Positions 58,001-64,000 of a stretch of 64,000 nt of DNA are shown here, piece by piece. The notes under the pieces were generated by a model. It ran no database searches and was not told the DNA's origin. It was given only the letters and a program-made list of their open reading frames with translations. Source of the DNA: AWTP1-13 sp963770295 (GTDB lineage Bacteria > Pseudomonadota > Alphaproteobacteria > Rhizobiales > Hyphomicrobiaceae); the NCBI GenBank assembly GCA_963770295.1, contig CAVYPA010000005.1, positions 62,001 to 126,000 on the forward strand, written 5' to 3'. A program made the translations under genes and the position numbers. Every line of letters starts with the position of its first letter. Within the stretch, counting starts at the first letter, position 1.

Positions 58001-58502
58001 GCTCGATGACGTCCCAGATTTCCGCCCAGACGTCACGGCATCTCCTTCCGAGCGCCTGCGGATGCTTACTTCCCAGGATCTCGGCGTAAGCGTCGTTGTA
58101 CAGCACAACGAACTCGGCGCCCCAGTAGATCACGATGGGAAAGCGTGAGCCCAGACAGATGCTGATCGCGGAGCGCAAGCTCTGTGGCCATCCAGACAGG
58201 GGTCCGAGCGGTGTCTCGGACCAATCCTTCGCACGCACAAGGTCGCCCATTGTCCCCCCGCCGACCAACCAGTCGGTGGAAGACAGCCTCTGCGAGTGCT
58301 CACTATGCGATACGCCGTCGACCACGTCCCCGGTCCCTATGATCGATTCGACACCAGTAGAGTTGAGTGCAAATAGGTTTCCGCTTGAACCTGAGTTTGG
58401 GAGCCATACAGCTTTTGATGCAATGACGGTCTCCGCGGATGGTTGGTCTCCGTCTATCAGAAAAGACGTGCTCGTGGCTAGGTTGCGGTTCGTTGCTAGC
58501 AC
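55044..58502 (-). CDS. Hybrid sensor kinase with two kinase modules (PAS-GAF-HisKA-HATPase-REC-PAS-HWE)
   Basis: In the 1152-residue frame a PAS domain (~90-225) precedes a GAF domain (~240-400). Next comes a classical kinase with His428 (FFSNVSHEFRTPLT), N box NLVSNAFKF and G2 box GTGIGLALV (to ~640). A receiver follows (~700-820; Asp750 in LILSDIMMPRLDG, Lys802 in LIKPFS), then a second PAS (~835-950) and an HWE kinase (His966 in LVAELDHRVKNVLA, then MVLHELTTNAAKHGAL). It is soluble. The first ~70 residues are not domain-like; the frame opens at GTG 58502, but a later start before DWLVGGGTMGDL is likely. No separate regulator is adjacent. Confidence 0.9.
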   Translation of the reverse strand: MLATNRNLATSTSFLIDGDQPSAETVIASKAVWLPNSGSSGNLFALNSTGVESIIGTGDVVDGVSHSEHSQRLSSTDWLVGGGTMGDLVRAKDWSETPLGPLSGWPQSLRSAISICLGSRFPIVIYWGAEFVVLYNDAYAEILGSKHPQALGRRCRDVWAEIWDVIEPMLQSVVATSEATWSDNQLLVLKRHGFPEECYFSFSFSPVRSEDDRVGGVFTAVIEHTQRILGERRLVALRDLGSKSMEAKTAEEACVITAKTLCEHAKDIPFALLYLINGDEQLARLAGAAGVALDDAISPLVRFSPGTAEGQPWPLIEVVHSGLMQVVEDLASRFGNTVPPGPWADPPRQAVVLPIRSNISSELAGILVAGVSARLKLDELYRSFYELVASQIATAIANASAHEAEHKRAEALAEIDRAKTAFFSNVSHEFRTPLTLMLGPLEDALASSALPSGERDRLTVAHRNSLRLLKLVNTLLDFSRIEAGRVQAVYEPTDLAAATAELASMFRSAVEKAGLNLVVDCPPLPEPAFIDRQMWEKIVLNLVSNAFKFTFEGEIEVRLRSTAGHFELSVRDTGTGISAQELPKVFDRFHRVAGAHGRTHEGTGIGLALVHELVKLHGGSVSVESEHGRGSLFKVALPIGCSHLPAEQIGAKRTLPSTALGAPHFVEEALRWLPEAGQVDERGIEHIAARRYQSAAPAERAHILFADDNADMRDYVRRLLASRYEVEVVADGEAALSAIARRRPDLILSDIMMPRLDGMELVSRLRADPQTNTLPIILLSARAGEECRVEGMQAGADDYLIKPFSARELLARVEAHVKIARLRRDAEQALRDEQERWQLAAHVGRFGKWHLDLVTRAVDLSASCKAIFGLPPDEQASAERLFSLIHADDRQAVVTRLNEAVETRTAYEVEYRVIWPDGSLHWINSRGSASYAPDGTALKMVGVTLDITERKRGEEHLRMLVAELDHRVKNVLATVSAVTSRTQEEAGSAADFVAALDGRIQSMAATHQLLSSHLWKGVHLSELVSRELEPYATYGNVEIGGPDITLKPEAGQALSMVLHELTTNAAKHGALSARGGCVAVRWCRLVNDDADARLTIEWQETGGPVVQAPRRSGYGMEVIRGLLPYELGSKVDLAFASEGLQCRIEIPVRTAC

Positions 58503-59308
58503 TCATAAAGCCTTAGCCATTTGGCTTCGGTCATTGCTTCTACTGACCGTTGGTCAGTTGGCGGAGTTGGGCGGACCTGTCGGATACGGTCATCGGGGAA
58601 ACTGGGCCTTTCAGAGAGGATCATGGTTCCTCAAGCTCCGGGCTTGGCCCATTGAACATCAGATCTGGCCCGTACATAGCGAGCGAGGGCATGGTTGACT
58701 GGCCGGCATATTTCTTATGGCCACGAAGATACGTGACCATTTGAAGCTTGCTCCGGATGAGCATAGTTTGCCCACAATAGCGGTCGGTAAAAAACATTAC
58801 ATAACAGACAGATAACGAAGTTCTTTGCTGGGGTTATTACGATAAGAACGAATGCTGCTGCTCTGCTTGCGCCGTCGGAATTCGTGCGCATTGGACGAAA
58901 CGGCTCAACTCAGACGCCGTAACCTTTAGCGCTCCGACTTCCAGCTTTTTCCCGATCTTCGTGGCGGAAGCGGCCGACGGAAAAACTCGGCAAAGCCGCT
59001 GCGCCCACACCAGACGTGGCGGTACTCGAATTCCATGATGCCGTTGGCGAACGGTGTGGAGGCACACGGCAGATCCGTGCTCGTCTGCACGGCGAAGTAT
59101 TGATCTTCACCATGCACAACGATGAACGGCATATTGCGGCTACCTGCGCACGAGCTCGGCGGCCAACGTTGTTGCGAACATCGCATGTGCTCGAGCATAG
59201 GCCTTTATGGAGCAAACTTCGCATATGGGCAGGTCTCTGCCGACGGAGATTCGTCATAAAACCTTATTGCGACAGACTGCGCCCGCTGACGAGGCAAGCG
59301 AGACCTTG
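58503..59308. other. Intergenic region with receiver upstream boxes
   Basis: No convincing gene in 806 bases. The last part contains CATATGGGCAGGTCTC (59222-59237) and GTCATAAAACCT (59253-59264), resembling the boxes before the intact receiver gene at 22630. A minus-strand frame below 59198 has a partly protein-like stretch (MPFIVVHGEDQYFAVQTS) without start signals. Confidence 0.45.
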
Positions 59309-59675
59309 ATGCCAAAGCGGCAAAAGATCGTGGCAATCATCGAGGATGATGCAAGCATACTCAGGGCCGCCGGGACCTATTGGACGCGCATGGGTTTGCA
59401 ACGCTGGCCTTTGCATCGGCGGAGGAATTCCAGGCCGCGGCGCCGCCAACCAGGTCGATTGCCTCCTCTTGGATATCGATCTCGGCAGCATGTCGGGAAT
59501 TGAACTAGGGCCCCGACTCAAAGGTCCGGGTTCAACCCTTCCGATCATTTTCGTTACTGCCCTTGATGACGAGGCCATCGAACGGCAGGCCCTCGAGACA
59601 GGCTGCGTTGCGTTTTTGCGCAAGCTCTTCTCGCAGCGCGCGCTGGTCGCGCAATCGGCAAGGCCGTGGCTTGGC
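59309..59675 (+). pseudogene. Single-domain receiver, second copy, frameshifted
   Basis: It starts MPKRQKIVAIIEDDASILRA, nearly as in the gene at 22630. It then shifts frame near 59365, returns with DCLLLDIDLGSMSGIEL, LPIIFVTALDDEAIERQALE and VAFLRKLFSQ, and shifts again near 59647. The stop codon equivalent has become TGG. The Asp and Lys of the active site are still readable, but no single protein results. Its upstream boxes are also copied. Confidence 0.75.
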
Positions 59676-60121
59676 TCTTGGGGCGGTTGCGCGTCTCGCA
59701 CCCCCGCCGAGCGTTTGGCTCAAAAGAGGGGGCTCAGATCTATGCCGCCAACCTCGCGATTCGTGGCGTGATGCACCTCGAGGTCTTACCGATCGACCGG
59801 CAGCTCTCGCCGCAGGCCTTCTCCAACTCCGGCCGGCCTTTGGTGCTCTTGCACGAGGCCTTCTCGCGGAAGATGACATCGCAGCGTTCGGCTAGCGGGC
59901 GACTGATGCCCGTCATGAGGGTACAGCTGCCGCACGCCGAGGCCATGACGGGCAACACCTGCGTCATGATCAACCCGGTGACCTTCCGCGGCGGGTCGAG
60001 CCGGTAGTACGTATTGGACAGCCCGCTCAGCTCACCGTGCCCGCGCTGCGGCCGCGACCCGTCGCGGTTAGCTCTTCAAAGGCGGCGAGATCGGCGGTCG
60101 GAAGCGTGGAGCCTAACAGAA

Positions 60122-60145
60122 GCGCCCCAAGCAGACTTGGGGCGC
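60122..60145. other. Perfect hairpin, 10-bp stem
   Basis: GCGCCCCAAG (60122-60131) pairs with CTTGGGGCGC (60136-60145) around CAGA. No U-tract is seen on either side. Confidence 0.6.
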
Positions 60146-60432
60146 AGGTCGCTCGTCACTCCGGGAGTTGAGGCACCCGGAGCGCTTCCCTCAGAAGAAT
60201 TCTATGTGTCCTAACTGAATGATAGCAGAGCGCGCCAATATTGCATGTTACAAAACTGAACACAGCTTCAAAACGCGGAAAAATCCGCACGAATTACGAA
60301 TGCCCTGCGGCCGGACTGACCTAGAAATTCCTTCCGGCTACGGACCGCGCGTTGGAGTTCTTCCTTGTTAGCTGGCTGAAGCGGCGGTCTTTACTGTACG
60401 TGGCCAAGAAGCGTCTGCGTTTGGAGAGGAAC

Positions 60433-60464
60433 ACGCGCCTCGTTATCGAGAACGAGGCGCGTGC
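60433..60464. other. Perfect hairpin, 13-bp stem
   Basis: CACGCGCCTCGTT (60433-60445) pairs with AACGAGGCGCGTG (60452-60464) around ATCGAG. It is the most stable stem in the region and stands directly before the A-tract hairpin at 60471. Confidence 0.65.
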
Positions 60465-60470
60465 CGACGA

Positions 60471-60503
60471 AAAATGGGACGCACGGCTGACCGAGCGTCC
60501 CAC
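60471..60503 (-). terminator. A-tract hairpin
   Basis: Five A (60471-60475) are followed by TGGGACGC (60476-60483), pairing with GCGTCCCA (60496-60503). It shares the GGGACGC/GCGTCCC core with the hairpin at 61435. Confidence 0.6.
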
Positions 60504-61434
60504 GAGGAGGCATCATTGGGACATGGTGGGAGCGACGAAAGGAACCGCAGACCCGCACCGCTCGCTAGGGTTTGCGTTTGGTACTGGTTCCGACCAAACG
60601 GCGCTCCCAAGTGCTGGGCAGTAATCTTATTCGGCGGAAGAGAACACGGGCGGTCGACGAAACGCTCCGCAATTGGAGCGGGTCGTGTTTTCGCAGCCAC
60701 ATTCGAGCCAGCCGACGCCCGGGAAAAGGGGGACCTTTCACCAAGCGTCCCTGCACCGGGAGAGATGGGATAGGGACGTCGCTGACCCCCGCTCCCCAGG
60801 AGTTGCGAACTACTGGGTGGCTCCAATCAACGGCGCCCCAACTGTAAATCTAAGACTTTACGACGGAAGAGGGTATCTGACCTTGTGGCCATGCTGGTTG
60901 AGGGTGGTCGTAAGGTCGGATCCGACCTGCTCCAATTCAGCAATTTCCCGTTCGAGAATGGTCACCTGTTTACGCAGCTCGCGCGCCATGCCCTGGCGCA
61001 GCCCTGGCGATTCGTAGCCGCTCGAGCAGCGGGCGGCATAGTCCCGACGCAAAGCTCGCGACGCCGATGGGTCTGCTGGCGCGTAACGCCTGCATGAATA
61101 GTCAAGGGATAGTGCAGCTGCTCAAACTCAGCGTGTCCCTTGCTGCGCGGCTGCCTCCATTAGTTTTCGAAACACCTGATGTGAAATCGCTGCACCGCAA
61201 GGGGCTCCAGCTGCCTTCAAGCTCGCCTCATACTGCCGGTCGGTGTATCGCGCAGTCGTACGTACCAGATCAGGGAGCGACCGGACCTCGTCCCGGAGGC
61301 CATGCAGAGGCTGATAGAGATCGGCGGAGCCAAGACCGTCGATTGAGGGCGCTGTTGGGTGATGCCGCCGCTCAGCAATCCGCAAGCGGCGCTGCATTGA
61401 AGCGGTCGGAATGGATGCAGCCAAACCACGCGGC

Positions 61435-61466
61435 AAAAAAAGGGGACGCCTGTCGCCAAGCGCCCC
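61435..61466 (-). terminator. A-tract hairpin
   Basis: Seven A (61435-61441) are followed by GGGGACGC (61442-61449), pairing with GCGCCCC (61460-61466) with one bulged A. Confidence 0.55.
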
Positions 61467-62273
61467 GCACCCATGTACGCATACAAATCAAGCGCATGGT
61501 CAGAGGCGAATCGGGTCCGCACCGCGCTAGGGGTGTTGGGACCTCATACCGGTTCGAACCCTGTCCTCCATCTGCAAAGCTACACCTTTCCCGGGAAAGC
61601 TCATCGGACCTTGGGCCAGTCCGCAATCGGAGCGAGGCAACTGTTCCGTGAGAGCAACGCACAGATCAGGATGCGGAAGGGAAATTAGGTCAGCTGAGAT
61701 CCAGTCCTTGTACGGAGGGATTGCCCAACATCGCACGACCCGGCCCGCGCACTGGAGAGGCCTTTAAAGCTCGATCCCGGGGTGTCTTCGAAGACTTGCG
61801 GGCTGCGCAAGTCTGAGGAGGTCTGCCAATTTAGCATCTGACAAACGCCTGATATTGTCTGTCGGTGATTTATCAGTTTTATGCCGAGTGTTGCCTGGTA
61901 GTGACATCATTCCGCGGCCCACGGAGCTATAGTGACAACCGCGTGCAAGACCTCCCGTTAGGCACGCGATTTAAACCCGGTGCGGTACTTCTTAGCTTCG
62001 CGACTACCCTCGTTCGCAGGTTGCTGGGTGCGGGCCGCGCTGGGTCCTTTGATCGTTCATGGACTGCCTCCCAAACTGCAGAGGGGCTGTTGCCGTCAGC
62101 TCCTCTGCAATTTCAGAAGATTTCGCTGAAACAGTTAATGCTTTCCAATTTGTGGTGTGGGGACTGCCGTTGCTTAACGAATTTCGGCTGTGGGTGCTGA
62201 GCACCTTTGTGATTGTCGTTCTCGTTGTTTTTTGCGTGACGACGCTGCCTGTCCGAATTTAGGGCGGCCAAAG

Positions 62274-62308
62274 AAAAAGGGCGCCGATTTGTGTGGGGTA
62301 CGGCGCCC
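62274..62308 (-). terminator. A-tract hairpin
   Basis: Five A (62274-62278) are followed by GGGCGCCG (62279-62286), pairing with CGGCGCCC (62301-62308). Confidence 0.6.
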
Positions 62309-62312
62309 TCTG

Positions 62313-62348
62313 CAACCGGCTCGCTGGTGTGTGGGGGCGAGCCGGTTG
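62313..62348. other. Perfect hairpin, 12-bp stem
   Basis: CAACCGGCTCGC (62313-62324) pairs with GCGAGCCGGTTG (62337-62348). It lies four bases after the A-tract hairpin at 62274, so the two form a tandem pair. Confidence 0.6.
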
Positions 62349-62568
62349 TTCGAAAGCTCTCGCCTTGCAAGGGAAGAGCAGTGAACCCTGGGGCGAGCAG
62401 AGCCTCATTGCCTTTGGCGTCGCCGCGGCTGCGTGTGTTGAGACCGTCGGAAGGCCCAGGGATGAGACGGTGATGTATGGCTCCTTGAGGTCATGATCCA
62501 GCACAACTGGATTTGGCCGAGCAGCCGGATGAGGACGAGTGCCGTGATGGCAAGGAAGACCACAAGTC

Positions 62569-62799
62569 ATGAAGACCCTCGGCGCCGACACCCGGAAATG
62601 GCTCGATGGTCTCGCGTCTGGCCTGGACCTAAGCGACGCGGATGATCGTGCCATCCTCCGCGAACGCGTGACTTACGACACGCGAGCGACTCGCGTCGAG
62701 ACGGTCAACGGCTGGCTGGGCAAGAAATTTCCTGACCGCGATTCGGCCGTGTGCGCACTGGTCAATCGATATCTCGGGATGAGCTCTCCGCCGCGCTAG
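62569..62799 (+). CDS. Hypothetical protein (76 aa)
   Basis: ATG 62569 has AAGGAAG upstream. The product is soluble and helical, with balanced composition (TRKWLDGLASGLDLSDADDR, VNGWLGKKFPDRDSAVCALV). No family was recognised. Confidence 0.5.
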   Translation: MKTLGADTRKWLDGLASGLDLSDADDRAILRERVTYDTRATRVETVNGWLGKKFPDRDSAVCALVNRYLGMSSPPR

Positions 62800-62937
62800 C
62801 AGAACAATCTGCCAAGAATGACCGCACGTGTTGCGGGTTTGAGAAGTTCAGGACTCAAATTGGGTCCACCGAGTGGAAGGAAGAATCGGGTTAGTTGTTT
62901 GTTCGCTGATCAATAAATTCCGACTGGTCGCCGATGC

Positions 62938-63261
62938 TTACTCCGACCAACCCGCCTGCCTCATTCCTTCCAGCATGTGTTCGAAATCTTTTAATCCAAA
63001 CCAGGGTGGCCGATGACGCGCGTAGTGATCGTAATCGGCTGGCGCAATATTCATTAGCGCTTGACACTCTGCCTGCCGGCCAAGTTGTCCGAGGGATGCC
63101 AGCAATAACCTGTAGGGGGGGCCATGATTAGGACGTCGAAATGCAAATCCCTCCCGGCTCTGCGAGGCTTTGCAAGCGACAGCTACGTTGATGCCATCGC
63201 CATAGATGCGGCTTTCATCATAAATGACATCGCCCGGGTTGATGCCGATCCGGTATTGCAT
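62938..63261 (-). pseudogene. Class III adenylate cyclase remnant, internally deleted
   Basis: The frame begins with MQYRIGINPGDVIYDESRIY and GDGINVAVACK, the second half of a class III cyclase catalytic domain. It ends with YRLLLASLGQLGRQAEC and DFEHMLEGMRQAGWSE, the typical C-terminal TPR end of cyclase/TPR proteins. Several hundred residues in between and the N-terminal catalytic half are missing. Upstream, to 63559, the corresponding N-terminal half could not be read. Confidence 0.6.
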
Positions 63262-63559
63262 CTTCCAGCCATCCGCCGTTAGACCAGCGTCTCAAGCAAC
63301 GGAAATTGAGTCCCATGGATCTTGAGTCCAGGCGACGCTGGGAAGCGTACACGCGGGCGTGGATCGTCGAGGCGGTGGACAAGAAAAAATCCGGCTCAAC
63401 GGCATCCAGCATCTTCTCGGGCAAATCCCCCACCAGGAGGTGCAGCGACCGCCGATCGTGCTGCCGCCACGCACGCATCACCCCGACTTTCAGCGCCGTC
63501 CGATCCCCAGGGAGAAACGATATGTCGCCGATGCGTACTGAGGCGGTGCCGCGCGCGGG

Positions 63560-64000
63560 CTAATGCGGATGCTGGGGTGAGCTTTGCCGATCGCTGGCTG
63601 CGAGATAGGCGTGCAGCATGGCGACGACTTGCGCGCCTTCGCCGACGGCTGCGGCAACGCGTTTGATGGAGCCCGCTCTGACGTCGCCGATCGCAAAGAC
63701 GCCGTCGCGACTGGTTTCAAGCAATTGTCGCGTGGGAGCAGCGTCTCGTCCCGTCACGATAAAGCCCTTCGCGTCGAGCTTGAGGGCGCCGGCGAGCCAG
63801 TTGCTATTGGGCTCGGCGCCAATAAATAGAAAGAGGTGCCGGATCTGCCGCCGGATTTCGCCGCCCGCGGCGAGCCGCCAGCGCACGGCCTCCAGCGCGC
63901 CGTTCGAGCCTTCGAGGCCACTGACCTCGGCCTGCCGGACCAACGTTACGTTCTCTAGGCCGCGGATCCGATCTACGAGATAGCGCGACATGCTGGCTTC
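63560..64000 (-). CDS. Thioredoxin-reductase-like FAD oxidoreductase, C-terminal part (leaves at right edge)
   Basis: The frame is open to base 64000, so the N-terminal part lies outside. Visible are MSRYLVDRIRGLENVTLV, part of the NAD(P)-binding domain, and the C-terminal FAD motif GVFAIGDVRAGSIKRVAAAV followed by GEGAQVV, as in thioredoxin reductase-like proteins, often fused to cyclic-nucleotide-binding or receiver domains. It transfers electrons from NADPH through FAD. The redox-active Cys pair would be outside the window, so the exact class is open. Confidence 0.85.
   Translation of the reverse strand, partial: EASMSRYLVDRIRGLENVTLVRQAEVSGLEGSNGALEAVRWRLAAGGEIRRQIRHLFLFIGAEPNSNWLAGALKLDAKGFIVTGRDAAPTRQLLETSRDGVFAIGDVRAGSIKRVAAAVGEGAQVVAMLHAYLAASDRQSSPQHPH

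Larger units (their letters stand above)
59676..62568. other. Gene-poor region with several hairpins
   Basis: No convincing gene in 2.9 kb. A cysteine-rich minus-strand frame at 59740-59973 (VMASACGSCTLMTGISRPL, SCKSTKGRPELEKACGESC) is the most protein-like, but it has no start signals. Six strong stem-loops are listed separately; three have A-tracts on the left and resemble minus-strand terminators. A further weak one (GGGAC/GTCCC with four A) is near 60724-60751. Confidence 0.5.

Noticed and set aside
61540..61590. tRNA-like sequence CCGGTTCGAACCCTGTCCTCCA
   Set aside because: It resembles a T-arm and acceptor end, but the T-stem has a mismatch and no matching 5' acceptor, D-arm or anticodon arm lies 50-75 bases upstream.
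63306..63563. Plus-strand frame between the cyclase remnant and the FAD enzyme
   Set aside because: It has no ribosome site and its composition is mixed. No family was recognisable, so it is not listed as a gene.

Overview
The window is GC-rich DNA from an alphaproteobacterium, most likely Rhizobiales/Bradyrhizobium-like. The basis is a D-tartrate dehydratase that looks very close to the Bradyrhizobium enzyme, two HWE-type histidine kinases, FixJ-type receivers, small Omp25/31-like barrels and PRC-barrel proteins. No tRNA, rRNA, CRISPR array, transposase or integrase was recognised. These are calls from reading the sequence; no database search was possible.

Layout. 0-9.9 kb: the end of a metallophosphoesterase, two small exported proteins, an octaheme cytochrome/TPR protein, an exported trypsin-like protein and two sulfatase genes on the minus strand. 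The second sulfatase is frameshifted and abuts the last ~80 codons of a cydB gene. 10-17.7 kb: an outer-membrane barrel, a shortened porin/transporter-like gene, a PRC-barrel protein, a response regulator-kinase-DegP cluster and a second barrel. 18.2-21.4 kb: a Tat-exported HAD phosphatase and an intact second copy of the sulfatase, in a ~2.04-kb duplicated cassette. 21.7-30.7 kb: FixJ-like regulators, a UPF0104 membrane protein, a divergent TetR/GST pair, a GFA-family protein, an SDR protein and a secreted metzincin. 30.9-46.1 kb: an HWE kinase, tarD, PRPP synthase, a DUF808 protein, YjbR, a hydrolase, two methyltransferases, a cupin and an orphan cytochrome c oxidase subunit I.

From 46 kb onward coding density falls. 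There are small basic or cysteine-containing exported proteins, a TPR protein, an exported methyltransferase, a broken luciferase-like oxidoreductase, a 1152-residue hybrid kinase with two different kinase modules, a broken second copy of the single-domain receiver, a cyclase remnant and the end of a thioredoxin-reductase-like protein. The gene-poor stretches at 52.1-54.4 and 59.7-62.6 kb hold more than ten strong hairpins. Seven of them carry an A-tract on the same side, so they read as intrinsic terminators of minus-strand transcripts for which no convincing genes are visible.

Themes. (1) Sulfate-ester and phosphate-ester hydrolysis in the periplasm: three sulfatase genes, one HAD phosphatase and one metallophosphoesterase. 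(2) Envelope stress and signalling: the RR-HK-DegP cluster, FixJ-like receivers and HWE kinases. (3) Heavy gene decay: at least eight genes are frameshifted, internally deleted or reduced to one end. The most unusual items are the duplicated sulfatase cassette that ends inside cydB, the duplication of a receiver gene together with its upstream boxes, and the strand-biased hairpin array.
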